Shown: in pieces, positions 24,624 to 34,849 of the stretch | Layout: every line of letters begins with the position of its first letter | Position numbering within the stretch: the stretch's first letter is position 1 | Assembly (NCBI GenBank): GCA_021186555.1 | Contig: JAJKFL010000014.1 | Coordinates: 35,708,033 to 35,772,032 of the forward strand | Length of the DNA stretch: 64,000 bases | Reading direction: 5' to 3' | From: Reticulitermes speratus | Lineage: Eukaryota > Arthropoda > Insecta > Blattodea > Rhinotermitidae | Position numbers and translations under genes: made by a program | Notes under the pieces: model-generated | Told to the model about the DNA's origin: nothing | The model's input: the letters and a program-made list of their open reading frames with translations, nothing else | The model's database searches: none

Positions 24624-27600
24624 ATGCACACATGTTTATTGATGTTTTTGGATTCAAGTTTTTAAAGTAATATTACTACCATTCAGACAGAGGGCTGTGC
24701 CATAAGTTCTGACAGATAATCACTAGCTTCTCACCATGGATGTCGAAGTTAATTCCGAAGTGATATTTGTAGTTGACAGAGTAACATAAAGGCCAGTTTT
24801 TCTTGTGAGTTCTGTTTTCCTTTGATAATTTTAGATTAGCATATACTCCAGTCCCATCTGTTATTAAGGGTTCATACAGCAGTCCAGTTTGAGGCTGCAT
24901 GACTAAAGAACTCAATCGCAACACACTGATATCAGACCCAGTATGTAAAAATGTGGAAGCAATTCAGGAATTGTCTGCCATGCCCCACTCCTTCCCTGTA
25001 ATCCTTATCCAACATCTGCCTTTAGCCATACTGCAACATTTTATAATGAGCGTAACTGAACATTCAAGTGTTAATACTAATTCCAACTTCAGGCTACAGA
25101 AGAACATTGACTGTCAAGTACTAACATTATACTCTCAGTTAAGACCCACTGAAAAAAGAGAAATGTTTGTATGTCATCACACAAGGATGTATCTGCCATC
25201 ATAAGGACATGTGTGCATGCCCTCACATAGTGTTGTGTGTGTGCAAGGGATACAGTTTCAGAAGTTCCACAAACTTACTTTACATTTAGCCACAAAAGGA
25301 TAATATAACTTTGTCTAATCATCCAGGCATATGAGCGCATGAACCTAGCTGATGCTCTGGTTCCACGTCAGTATACTGATAATCAGATGATCATAAAGCA
25401 AGGTGATTCAGCTGATGGAATGTACTTTGTGGAAGAAGGAAGTGTCAAGATTACAATCACTGGAGACAGTGGCCAAGAAGTGGAGGTAGGTGCTCCATGC
25501 TTTCAGTAACGTTACAACGGAAATAACAGTCACAAGAAAATGTCAGATCATGTGCTGTAAAAGCTGTCACTGCTATTAAAAGGTTATAGACCGATCTGTG
25601 ATTCTATATCACATGTTCCATAAACTTTAATGGACTTTAGAAAAGATGTAACATGTTTGTTTGAGGGTAATGGTTCATATATGATACTGTTATGGAGATA
25701 AAATTAATATAGTATGAGTACCCATTCTTAACCCAGGGTGTGTTTGCTTTCCGTGTCATTACACTATAGTGTAGCGAACACTTGGAAGCAGGAACAGTAC
25801 TGAAATTAAGAAGCTGAAGTTGGTTATGTAATTAAAAAAAAAAAAGGGATTTGAATTGCACACAGAAATTTTGTTGTAACAGTTCCACACTGCTTTAACA
25901 GCCATGAGCACTGTGCATATTGTCAATGGTATGTTGTAGTTTTTCATATCTTCATGTGTTTTGAAATAGATCTGCGGCGGGAAACTGGAAGCAGAGTAGT
26001 TACATTTGCATACAGAGTGAAACTTTTGTCCATCGTTCTGAAGGGTCCATGGGGAAAAAAGATGTAGGGAGCTGCTGTTATATGTTACTGCTTTTTACAA
26101 TTACCATGATCCCGGGCAAATGCACGTGAAGGCAGTGTTACATTTTAATGGATTTTGTGTTTCCCTAATTGTATGTTTTCTGAAATTTACACTTAATTTT
26201 CCTAGCCCTGACTATGGGAATTTACAGAATTTTATGTTTCATAGTTCTCAGAATTTTTATTGCACCAAGAGATGATGCTAAAAGTTGAGTGTAAGAAGTT
26301 GGAGTGTAAATGGTGTCCTGCGTAGCATAGCTAGCAACATTTCATATGTTATCTCCTCAAGTAAATGTTGAAGTACTTGAGACAGCTTTTGTATAGATGG
26401 CAGTAAGATGGATGGGAACAGATGTCAGATCTGAATTCATCGACCATAATCTATAGCGATCAGTTTTACACTTATGGTACTCTACCATACTACCTTGTGT
26501 TCGAGTAGTTGATTGTTGAGCTAGTGTTATGAAGTGTATTGTACATGCTAGCCATAAGCAGGGAATGAATGATCAGTTTTGTAGATGAAGTTATATTGTG
26601 GACTAAGCTTAATTTCATAGCAGGAGGTGAAATATTGATAAAAGAAGCAGAAGTCATTTACATTAAGTAATAAAGTAGATATTGTAGCGAACGTTGATGC
26701 ACATATTGGAATACATGTTGAACTGGCATCACAGTTAGGACTTCATTGTCCACATAAAACAGAGTTGTGAAAAAGTGTGAAGCCATTGAAAGAAGTTAAC
26801 ATCCGGTCTGGGGTTTTCTCTAAGTAGCAAAAATTATTTATATACTGACTTCTGGAGGAAATGGAATCTGCTGTTGCTGCATGGTTCAAGCAAGCACGTG
26901 CAGGCAACTTTCCCACAAATGGTATGATCATCAGAGTGAAGGCGTTGCAAATCTCTGCTCATTTGGGAGTAGACTGCTTCACGGGTTATAATGAAGTGAC
27001 AGATGTAAGAAGAGACATAACATTGTGTACAGGTGAAAGCAAGAGTGTTGATTAAAAAATGGTAGATGGTTGAAAAGATGACAGACTGTTGCAAGGGATT
27101 AAAGAATATGACCTCTGTGTAATATACAATACTGCTGAGGCAGGTGTATTTTTCAGTCTGTAACATAGAAAAAGTCTTAGGTTTTGTGGAGACTCCTACC
27201 ATGGTAGAACAAAATCAAAACACCTGGTTACAGTGCTTGTTGCATGTATGCTGGTGGTTGTGATAAGCTACAATAAAATCTTGTTAATTTGAAGTACTTG
27301 GGAGCAAAAAATTGTGCTTCGAACTATAAAATTTCAAACTATTCAATTTTTTCAATACACTCGTACCTGGTATAAGGTTAGTTAAAATCACAAAGCAACA
27401 ATGTAATATATGATTCATTTATGTAGTAGCATAATTACAGAGTCATTTTAATTTGTTTTTTACATACCTATAACGTAACGTAATAAACTTACACACAGAA
27501 AACAAGCCTGGGAAAAATCTTCACATTTGTCAAACTTAGATCTGTGTTTATTGTTGCTCAAAACAGGAGTCACTTGACCTTGTTTCAGACTGCTTTAAAT

Positions 27601-30279
27601 ACTTTAGACACAATATTGCCGTTCATCTATAGTGTTCACAATCCTGTCATCTGCATTACTCAAACATTTTACCAGATCCAGCACTGATAACATCATTAGA
27701 GCATCTTTGTGGGAGGATTGGGTGGGAAGCAGCTGTGTTTCCTCTGTCTTCTCCTCTACCTTGCCTGTCACATGCACAGAGCTGGAGACTGGGCTGTCCA
27801 AACCTGTAGGCTGATCACCAGTGGTAGGGACAGATTTGTCAACATTAAAAAACTTGTTAAAAGTACTGCTGCAGTGTGGCCTTGCAGTTTCACCCATTTG
27901 CAGTTTTTGTCTTCATCATCGGCATTGACTGAACTTGCAGCGCTGAAGCCACATCTCTCAAAGCAGTTCTGAATTACTTCAGGCATGGTGGATTTCCATG
28001 CCAGGAAAACATCTTACATGGCATCCAAAAGGAGAGAACCTGTAAAATGTACCTATTTTTTTTCAGCTGCATTTTCTCTTCTTGGACTACGTAGACCCTA
28101 CAGATTCAGCTCATCTGAAACGTAGTAACTATTTAGCAATCAGCACAGTGTCATATCCCAGAAGACTTTAATTTTCCTCCACACTGTTGTTAGAACCTTA
28201 AATCTTGTAAAACTCGAACTCTCAGAAGATATTGTAATACGATGTAGACTGGTAGATGTGTACAAACATTTTGGATAAAGTTGCCACCTTTATTATCCTC
28301 CTTAAATGTTGGTACGTATGTACAAGGGACATTAATCTTTATTATCATCACAGTCAGTACCTCAGATTATAATCCAGAGTCTCATTTTACAGGAGCCAAG
28401 TATGATGTGAACATCTGCGATCATGTTTGTAACAAATGTCACAGTAAAGTTCATTTGCTTTGGAGGTTGAGCATGTGGGTTGTATGAGGAGAAACACTCA
28501 AGACTGGGCGGCAGTATAGAAATTCTGTTTTTGTTTCAGATCAATCGTATCTCAAAGGGAGGATACTTTGGCGAACTGGCCCTAGTCACCCATAAGCCCC
28601 GGGCAGCTTCAGCGTACGCAGTTGGAAACATGAAATTAGCTTGTGAGTACACTTGGTCCTTTGGAGATTTCAAAGCATAGAATGTACTATACTTTGTCAG
28701 CCAGTAATATTTTATATAAACCAAGGTTCAGTCGTGGGTTTCTGCGTGTATTTTATAACATTTGTTACTCCATATTATTAGAAGTTAAAACAACAGGTTT
28801 TGGAATATTTACTTTATTCTTCCTCCTTGCTAACTTCACTTCTTCCTTTCCTTTGTGAAATGTTCTTAGGATCATAACAACATCCCTCCTGTCTTTACAT
28901 TTCAAAAAATGATTGACCTGTCATCTGTGCACCAAACTCATTTTTCCCCTTTTTTCAGTTTTATTGCACAGTCTTAGGAAGATCTATTCTATTTTGTTTT
29001 ACTGTTCCACAAATGTCTGTCCATCTGTCATCAAGTGAAAGACCCAGTTCTGTGCCGGATTAGAAGTTATCCACATATATTGTATAGCCCTTAACAAGAA
29101 TTTCTTCATATAAGGTCAGGACAACTTTGCTTGTGTACCCTAAATTTTTACTCCCCTTGAGCTCAATTACCTTGCCACAGTAACTTATCATATTCAAAAT
29201 GTACCCAGATTTAGATTCAGATAAAACAGACATTTTATTCCAGATATTGTCCTCTAGATACTTATGAATTGCACAATACCCAGATGCCCTTTCCACAACA
29301 TAAGACTGTCTCCACAGCCAAAGCCTGGGTTGGTATGTACACATCACTGATTTTCCTGTGTACATAATTGTGTATGGGTTGCACTTTATGTAACCTTTTG
29401 TTCATGGATGGAGGAACATTATTATTCTCTACAAATGGAGAAATTTCAGAATTAGTACAGTTTGTTTGATGGAATGATTCTAGGGATGCCAGGTGTCATA
29501 AACAAGGATTTCTTTGAGTAGTTGAGCTGATTTCCAGTTTCCAAATAACCTGTGCAATAGAATTGTCACAATTAGGATTCTTATTTCTCAGGAAGTGTTA
29601 TCCTTCCACTTCTGAAGTCTTGAGAATTCAGCAAAACTTTGTTTTTAAGTTGCTATGTAGCATATCAGTTGATCTCTTTTACAGTGAGGTCAGTGAGTTC
29701 CTGTGTGTCACACACCTCAGATAATTCTGTGGAATCATTTACAGTTGCAGTGGTCTGCTGTCCTGTAAATTCATTTCCCAGTGGGTTTGTCTAATTTACT
29801 TACCTATTTCAGATTTCTCAAATTTGGCCTAGCAGTTGATTGTGAAGGTATCAGTATTTCCTTTATCATAATCACGACTATTACCACTTTTAAGTACTGC
29901 GTGCTCAAAGCAGGCAGAAAATATTCTTGTAGTTCCAATAATTATGCTAGAGTGCAGAAAATCCCAAAGTTCTTTGTGGCAAGAATGTACTACAGCAAAA
30001 TCGGACCAAATTTTCAGCAGTGTATAGGAATGAAGTATGGTGTTGACAACAGTATGGCATCATTCAGTCTTATGTAGTATTGTAGTTGACATAAATGGAC
30101 ATGGCAGCTATAATTATGTGTGTCTTTTGTTTTGTTTTTATGCAACAGTCCTTGATGTGGAAGCTTTTGAGAGACTGCTGGGACCATGCATGAACATAAT
30201 GAAGAGAAACATAGATGACTATGAAGATCAGCTAGTACGGATCTTTGGGTCCAAGACAAACATTACTGATATACGATGA
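12632..30279 (+). CDS. Pka-R2: cAMP-dependent protein kinase type II regulatory subunit, 8 exons
   Basis: This subunit holds the PKA catalytic subunit inactive until cAMP binds, and its N-terminal dimer docks to A-kinase anchoring proteins. Joining 12632-12848, 17677-17771, 20040-20123, 21483-21589, 22356-22617, 25327-25485, 28540-28642 and 30149-30279 gives about 385 residues, close to animal RII proteins (roughly 375-405). Residues 10-46 form the dimerization/docking domain ([20 protein letters not shown]). Residues 82-85 are RRKS in SRRKSVFAE: a phosphorylatable serine at the inhibitor site marks type II rather than type I. The linker is acidic (EEDEDDDEG). Phosphate-binding cassettes are [15 protein letters not shown] (195-209, with E197 and R206) in CNB-A and [15 protein letters not shown] (318-332, with E320 and R329) in CNB-B, so both should bind cAMP. 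All introns are GT-AG and in phase. Confidence 0.96.
13415..13714 (-). mobile_element. tRNA-derived SINE, family 1
   Basis: Same family as 7396-7801: the minus strand has a head with 'ggtggcgcagttggctgagg' and 'ttacgggtttgatcc', the body 'ctatggccctggg', and a tail ending in tttacctta. It lies in Pka-R2 intron 1. Its head abuts a LINE endonuclease fragment directly. No clear target-site duplication was found, so part of the flank may be lost. Confidence 0.8.
13715..14340 (-). mobile_element. LINE endonuclease-domain fragment, copy 1
   Basis: The minus strand translates as a piece of the apurinic-type endonuclease at the start of a LINE ORF2: [17 protein letters not shown], then [15 protein letters not shown]. 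By eye it is nearly identical over about 600 bp to 23763-24335 in intron 5 of the same gene. The reverse transcriptase part is missing. Confidence 0.7.
14501..14868. mobile_element. hAT-type MITE
   Basis: The ends are inverted repeats: cagaggttcccaacctttt at 14501 and aggttgggaaccactg ending at 14868. Flanking 8-bp sequences are ctctgcag (14493-14500) and ctcagcag (14869-14876), 7 of 8 identical, which fits the 8-bp target-site duplications of hAT elements. The interior is AT-rich and non-coding. Confidence 0.8.
14930..16650 (+). mobile_element. LINE ORF2 (reverse transcriptase) relic
   Basis: The translation, pieced across frameshifts, runs: [39 protein letters not shown], then the RT core with [15 protein letters not shown], motif [13 protein letters not shown] and motif [17 protein letters not shown]. 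The YADD motif is destroyed by a one-base loss near 15791. It continues with [42 protein letters not shown] and a basic C-terminus ending in MKE at about 16648. A 74-bp foreign segment sits at 16377-16450. It lies in Pka-R2 intron 1, sense orientation. Confidence 0.88.
16377..16450 (-). mobile_element. Reversed copy of LINE 3' end inserted in LINE
   Basis: The reverse complement of this segment (tgtggagaaatcgctttgga, agaggctacggacttgtcgt, then aagacagac...aatgaatgaatgaa) aligns with the host LINE's own last coding bases at 16579-16650 (tgtggagaattcgctttgga...). The flanks acatgtt (16370-16376) and acacgtt (16444-16450) look like a 7-bp target-site duplication. Removing the segment restores [20 protein letters not shown]. 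Confidence 0.75.
17677..17771 (+). CDS. Pka-R2: Pka-R2 exon 2, inhibitor site
   Basis: Acceptor gttaacag, donor gtaggc. It encodes [20 protein letters not shown] and an acidic run. It contains the substrate-like RRKS that blocks the catalytic cleft, with Ser85 as the predicted phosphorylation site. Confidence 0.93.
18461..18504. repeat. Hairpin with 15-bp perfect arms
   Basis: ttggtggctggttct (18461-18475) is the exact inverse of agaaccagccaccaa (18490-18504), with a 14-nt loop. It lies in Pka-R2 intron 2, about 145 bp before the hammerhead-like relic. Confidence 0.7.
18648..18692 (-). ncRNA. Degenerate hammerhead-ribozyme-like motif
   Basis: On the minus strand: a CUCC stem, CCGATGA (consensus CTGATGA), a perfect 5-bp stem II GGACC/GGTCC, AAAAC (consensus GAAAC), ATATA, then GGAG closing stem I. 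Core positions differ at about three places, so it is probably inactive. The flanks resemble dispersed sequence in this window ('ccaacaaatgcaca'). Confidence 0.4.
18822..18877. repeat. Hairpin with 17-bp perfect arms
   Basis: gtgctgggggtgttcac (18830-18846) pairs exactly with gtgaacacccccagcac (18853-18869) around a 6-nt loop. With one mismatch the pairing extends into 'gtgtggat'/'atgcacac'. The GC-rich arms stand out in this intron. Confidence 0.75.
19063..19321 (-). mobile_element. tRNA-derived SINE, family 2 (old copy)
   Basis: The minus strand shows a tRNA-like head (tggctgtgtggtctaaggca; B-box gcaggtttgagtcc), then 'tctgcaatgggctgatcact', 'cattcagaggagtacaacca' and 'ggcggcctaggcccaagccg'. 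It is a more diverged relative of the copies at 38657-38918 and 48610-49018. It lies in Pka-R2 intron 2. Confidence 0.75.
20040..20123 (+). CDS. Pka-R2: Pka-R2 exon 3
   Basis: Acceptor tttcactag, donor gtaagt; 28 codons in phase 0 ([20 protein letters not shown], then LLFRALDK), the linker leading into the first cAMP-binding domain. It is too short to appear as an ORF. Confidence 0.92.
20157..21280 (-). mobile_element. DDE transposon relic
   Basis: The minus strand holds pieces of a Tc/mariner-superfamily transposase: [20 protein letters not shown] (about 20860-20800), then a segment equivalent to 'WPPRSCDLTPLDFFLWGYLK', here [28 protein letters not shown] (20510-20430). Many substitutions and shifts. 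The left end 'ggatggcccacaaattgttg' at 20157 may be a terminus; I could not fix the right end. It lies in Pka-R2 intron 3. Confidence 0.6.
21483..21589 (+). CDS. Pka-R2: Pka-R2 exon 4
   Basis: Acceptor ttttttatttag, donor gtaagt. It encodes [20 protein letters not shown], then [15 protein letters not shown], the first strands of CNB-A, and ends two bases into an arginine codon that exon 5 completes. Confidence 0.92.
21715..22255 (+). mobile_element. LINE 3' end (same family as 11155-11800)
   Basis: The sequence reads [20 protein letters not shown], then after stops the 'LYSS' and 'WVGHVAHVG' region, then a region matching '[16 protein letters not shown]' and the family's 3' UTR (gcaggaaatttcttgacgac; tgagtcactagtaggttctt). 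Short G and A runs interrupt it. It fills most of Pka-R2 intron 4 (21590-22355). Confidence 0.7.
22356..22617 (+). CDS. Pka-R2: Pka-R2 exon 5, cAMP site A
   Basis: Acceptor tttgtttccag, donor gtatta. It encodes the rest of CNB-A including [17 protein letters not shown] and the following helices ([21 protein letters not shown]). Confidence 0.95.
22862..24585 (-). mobile_element. Mariner relic split by a LINE fragment
   Basis: Inverted termini match: 'gtgttcagaaagttttggga' at 22864 and, inverted, 'ccagaaactttctgatcaca' at 24567-24588. The minus strand begins at 24392 with [17 protein letters not shown], the mariner N-terminus. It resumes near 23310 towards [40 protein letters not shown], and ends QGNTSKGQ (compare the family's EGDYFEGD). 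The gap between is occupied by the LINE endonuclease fragment 23600-24335. A (GT)n run (24594-24622) abuts the right end. Confidence 0.65.
23600..24335 (-). mobile_element. LINE endonuclease-domain fragment, copy 2
   Basis: The minus strand encodes [40 protein letters not shown], then [20 protein letters not shown], part of the endonuclease fold of a LINE ORF2. It shares about 570 bp with 13715-14340 but extends roughly 150 bp further towards the ORF2 C-terminus. It lies in Pka-R2 intron 5, within the mariner relic. Confidence 0.75.
25327..25485 (+). CDS. Pka-R2: Pka-R2 exon 6
   Basis: Acceptor atcatccag, donor gtaggt; 53 codons in phase 0 ([20 protein letters not shown], then [18 protein letters not shown]), the first half of CNB-B. 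Confidence 0.93.
26590..27255 (+). mobile_element. Tigger/pogo transposase relic, N-terminal half
   Basis: Frame 26861-27055 encodes [20 protein letters not shown], then [20 protein letters not shown], the CENP-B-type DNA-binding domain, and CTGESKSVD. After a stop it continues as [28 protein letters not shown] and [20 protein letters not shown], the start of the DDE domain. The usual NADETG is NTAEAG, so the first catalytic Asp is lost. It breaks off where the opposite-strand fragment starts. Pka-R2 intron 6. Confidence 0.75.
27265..28060 (-). mobile_element. Tigger/pogo transposase relic, C-terminal part
   Basis: The minus strand reads [20 protein letters not shown] (about 28000-27945), the 'W..VT..TI.NCF.KAGF' segment of Tigger transposases, then after a shift the acidic tail including [20 protein letters not shown]. 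The left edge (27265-27345: 'atcttgttaatttgaagtac', then 'cgaactataaaatttcaaac') resembles a Tigger terminus. Confidence 0.6.
28540..28642 (+). CDS. Pka-R2: Pka-R2 exon 7, cAMP site B
   Basis: Acceptor tttgtttcag, donor gtgagt. It encodes [20 protein letters not shown] then [14 protein letters not shown], the phosphate-binding cassette of CNB-B, and ends one base into the next codon. Confidence 0.94.
28860..29560 (-). mobile_element. piggyBac-like transposase relic
   Basis: The minus strand contains [20 protein letters not shown] and [20 protein letters not shown], then TIYVDNF (29365-29060), the piggyBac DDE domain ('DNFYTS' with a conserved Asp). Further on are a degenerate [15 protein letters not shown] and a KGKNEF...FFEMKRQEG stretch (29010-28880). 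No terminal repeats found. It lies in Pka-R2 intron 7. Confidence 0.7.
30149..30279 (+). CDS. Pka-R2: Pka-R2 terminal exon
   Basis: Acceptor ttatgcaacag. It encodes [20 protein letters not shown] and the C-terminal helix ending TDIR, then TGA at 30277-30279. Confidence 0.94.
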
Positions 30280-31290
30280 AAACATTACGTTGGTAGCTAT
30301 AGTCCTGAATGTACCTATTTTCATAATGTGTTAACTCCCTTATTATTTATTCTCAGCAGTGATATGAGTTTCTAAATTAATATGCTGCATTGGAGACTGT
30401 GTGTATTATGGTGGTAGGTGCCTGCATGTCAGACGTGTCATGGACACTTGTCCCAACTTGTGTGTGTATGATACACTGTCAAAATTTCGCAGTGTGTCAT
30501 TGATGTTGCTTTTCATGAAACCCGAGGAGTGCAGAGATCTTGTGCACAGTGGGATGGACATTTGGCACCTAACTTTATAATAAAGAAGGAAACCAAATTT
30601 TATTTTGGGCTGTTGAAAGTTACATTAAAACTTAAATGCACATTCCGTCACTGTTTCTATTATGTGGTTAACCATGTGCTTGCAAGTGGTGTAGTGCATA
30701 AATAGTTCTGTTGTCTTGTTCATATTGTACCAAGACACATTTTGGTGGATCTCTGGTGTAAGTGCTAGTGAAGGGTGTGACCATGGTACAGCATCATACT
30801 GCTATATTCTAAACTCACTGTCAGGATAAATGTAAACTTTTCTGCAAGCTGTTTTAATTACAAAGAAGCATGAAATGGAAAGTAATGGGATTTGGAAAGT
30901 GTCATGCAGTGCAATAATATTAAACTGATAATGACATAAGTGTTTGTGCGAGTTGTCCGTCTCTAGAAAGGCTCACTATTCATTTTGTTGCATTAGAGAC
31001 CCAAGCAGATTGTTTAAAGGATGTACAATTTTCTGATTTAATTTAAACTTTTTATCTCTTGCCATCAATTTATTTAGCAATGCTGCAACTCTTATTGCAG
31101 CGTCTGTGTGAAGTTCTGACCTTGAAGAACTTGCAGAATACTCATTAGTTTGAGATGATGATGGAAGTTAGGTCACTTTCACAATACTCTTGTAATGATT
31201 CTCATTGCCATAAATATTTTATGATTTGTTGACCCTTGTTAATATTTTATGTTATGTTATTAAATAAAAGCCGTTGTATGCAGCTTTATT
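30280..31290 (+). other. Pka-R2: Probable Pka-R2 3' UTR with poly(A) signals
   Basis: AT-rich non-coding sequence after the stop, free of recognised repeats. AATAAA hexamers occur at about 30580 and at 31263-31268, the second just before 'agccgttgtatgcag'. I favour the distal site, giving a 3' UTR of about 1 kb. A weaker candidate (aataaata) is near 31731. Confidence 0.5.
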
Positions 31291-33480
31291 TACTGGGATC
31301 ATATCCTGATCCTTCAGTATTTGATGTCTGATGTTTGGATAGAAAGTTTTCTGTCAAGGTTTCCATGTTGTAAGTTGTGTTCTGATGATTTGTTGGGACC
31401 TAGTTTTAACCATTATCGCAGTTGCCCTAGAAGTAAAGTTTAGCCATGCTTTGGTAGTTAAATTGATGAAGTTTCAACATTTATCAAAGTCAAGTAATGG
31501 AATAAGATTCCTAAAACAAAATGCTGCACATAGTTTCATCAGTTTTGACTGAGTTATAAGGTGACATACAAGTTAGAGGCTTTCTGATTTTGCATAGGAC
31601 TGAACAATCTACCACATGTGTGGAGAACAGCAAAAGACCTGCTACTGTGGAACAGTTTAGATCTTAAGTTCTTTGACAGAAAGTTTGCACTTGAAAATTA
31701 ACCACATATGCAATCTTACTTTGAATGTAATAAATATTTAGTATGTCGACTAGTGGGATCATCATCTTTAAATTTTTTAATGTCTCAAAATTAATGCTGA
31801 CACATTTTTTTGTAGTTTGGTTTTTAAGAAGTATCCGTGTGTAGAAGATGGGTTTTAGTTGAAATCCAAGCTTCAGTGTCTGTTAGATTTCTTAATGTAT
31901 TTATTTATGTGTTTTTAACAGGTCTGTAGTCATGTGGTTGCCACATGCCATGTACTTGCAATACTGAAGTTTGTCTGTAACCTATCCCATATATAATATG
32001 GATGTTCAGATGTATCCACAAAAAACACCTTATTAAAATAATGAGTTATTATACAGTAATGTTAGGTGTAATAGTATTTCTATTATTAATTTAATTGAAG
32101 CTATAATATGCATAATATGCCAGTGTCCCAAACACAACAGTGTAAGCACCATCCACTGGATTAGTCAAAAGCAGGTTTCCATGTGTGTGTTGATGGAGAA
32201 TGTGGGTGCTAGCTACAGATAATCATCTTTTGAATATTTAAACACTGTACAACAGTTCCCTTACCAAAGTTTCCGAGAATGTAAAGAATCATGATGTTGC
32301 CAAAAAAAAATATTACTTGTCTTCAATTTGCGCTCAGGAAATGCGTGTGGATTTGAAGACTGTCATAGTGCATCATTTTTGTGTAGCAGTAAACATCTGG
32401 ACTGCACAAAATCAAAATGTTTTTTTATAATATAGGTGACTTTTTTTTGCTGATGTGGAATGGACAACATATCAACAGACATGGATATCACACAAAAAAC
32501 CATGCCTTCATATTGTGTGTTTCTGCTTCATTTTGTATTGGAATGTTTAATGTTACAATACCAGACCAAGTATCTGTGCAAGGTAATATGCATTTATTGA
32601 AATTGGCAGCTACAGGTCTGAATAATTTGGTGTCATGCTGGTACACTGTTTGCAGCTATGTCACATTAGGTTTCTTTGCCAAAACATAAGCTTAATTTTA
32701 TTTACACTGAAATTTATGAACAGACGGTATGCAGTAATGAATAGATGGATATTACCTAATGCAAAGTGCCATTATTATTATTATTATATTATATTGTATA
32801 CTGTATTAATTGTGTCACATAAGAAGAGTACACCTTGGAACTCGTATCTCTCTAGCATAGCAGCGTTAGTAACACCTTTGTTTAAACCGAATGTGCCCAC
32901 ATTATGAATCTCTGTGCCTATGCACATAGACATTCTATTAGTAATTATGAAGAGATTCTTTTACCCAGCATGTGTCAGAGTATGACTTCCTAATAAATTT
33001 TATGTTGAATTTGTTCTGATGATGAATTCTCTGTTGACCCTGTTACTCACACTGTCCAGTTCAACAGTTCAACACTTCATTGTATCCCATTGAATGGTGA
33101 TGGGCTACTGTTGTAGACAAGCAGAGTCTGATGATGGGGATCCATTAGGACACTTACAAAATAACTTTCAAGACCACTTGTAGATGGTTTGACACAAATA
33201 TGTTGTGTTATATTATGAAATACTGCAACTGATACACAAGTACTGAAGAATGATAACTGGTAAGACGTAGAGTGATTGGTATAGTAATGTCAAAAAGTTC
33301 AGAATGTCCACTGTGTAATTAGAAACATCAGTTTATATAAGGGAAAGAGGGTGTTGCCTTGTGGAGCTGTATGTCATGGTGTCGCACAAGTCTTCTTGCA
33401 ATCAAACCTTTAATCTCTGACAGAGATGAGACACATATGCATTAGCAGGTGCTATCCAACTATGGTTTGAGATACAAGGC
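31290..33480. other. Intergenic, nothing recognised
   Basis: AT-rich sequence downstream of Pka-R2. It contains an (ATT)n run at about 32770-32790 but no coding exon, repeat family or RNA gene that I can support. Confidence 0.5.
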
Positions 33481-34110
33481 TAATCTTCTTATCAGATTGA
33501 GGGGTGGAATGTCTTGTGTAATACTCTGCTTCCTGCTTGGGATAATACTTTCTTTGTTTTGCAGTGCTGGAAATAAGTGTGAAATGTCAAGTTCATGTGC
33601 CACAATGTAGGTATGTAACAAGATGGACGATGTATGTATAATGTAACATTGAGGCGTGTGTTTGCATAACCATTGTTGCTGTGGAACAGCAACAAGTATT
33701 ACATATTCTAAGTGTGTGTTTGTAGCATCATTTATCCAGCGTGCAAAGCGCATGTGCCACATTGTCAGCTGTGGCATTTCGGGCTGTACCATATTATTCC
33801 ACAATCTCATGAATGGCACGATTTTCGAGAAAAAGTCACTGAACATAAAATGTGTGTTTTGGTTTTGTCTACAACTTTTGTCTGAAACAGTTCTCATTCT
33901 AAGAAAAATTGAGCAGATACTGTCATAAATGTATGTAGGTGTTCATGTAAAGTATTTGTTATTCTTGTGAGATTTTAATGTATCTTGAATTTTCACAACA
34001 GAGTTTTGAGAAATACTCAAAATATGAATTTCATGAAAATCCATCCAGTGGGAACCAAGTTGTTCCAAATGGACAGGCATGATGAAGCTAGTAGTCACTT
34101 TTTGCAGTTT
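33480..34110 (-). repeat. Unclassified dispersed repeat, minus-strand ORF
   Basis: The minus strand reads WMDFHEIHILSISQNSVVKI (about 34055-34000) and, after a shift, MRTVSDKSCRQNQNTHFMFS, a frame of 145 codons (33897-33460). I recall very similar translated stretches in other animal genome-derived sequences, which suggests an interspersed repeat; this is memory, not a search. No domain recognised and no claim that it codes. Confidence 0.4.
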
Positions 34111-34849
34111 TGCTAATTTGCCTAAAAATGCATCATATTTATGTAGAAAACACTTATACATGACAACTTTTAATACAAAGATGGACCAAACCACCTTAAT
34201 TGGGAGGTTCTGGTTCATGTTTTGGCCCAGAGACTGATTGTCTTGAAGTTTCTCACAGTTTTCCTCGGTCCGTCCAGGCAAATGCCAGTATAGTACTGTA
34301 AATTATGCCACAACTCCTTCCATGTCCATTCCAGTTCATTCAGTGCTGTATAGTAAGTGCAGTGGAAGGCATGTTAAATCATAAAATATCAAAATGGATC
34401 TTGGTTGGCATGGGTAGTGAAGGTAGAAACTTGGTTTTGGTCAGTTTCTACCCACATCTGCTCCATTATGCTGGGCCTGACTCTACAGACAACTTCTTTC
34501 ATACAAGATTGAGATTCTGCCAGTTGTGTTGAAGATTGAAGTATTTTTGGATGTGATGTGTTATATGGGCAAGTAGTTTCCCACGTTTCATTCTTGGGGT
34601 CAAGCAGTCCAAGCAGAGTTCATATCCCAGAAAATTTTAATCTTCATCTACTTTGATTCTGCGTAAGTCTAACCACTTTATTGTGGATAACATTTTGTAC
34701 ACACCATTTTTTATAGCTGTACATGCAAAAGGTCTGTAGTTGTGAGGAAAACAACAGATAAGGTGGCAACCGGGTGGTCCACCATTTTTATGCACCTATA
34801 AGTGTTTCCATTCCAGTTTTCTTTACTACAGCACCTCTAGTGACAGATG

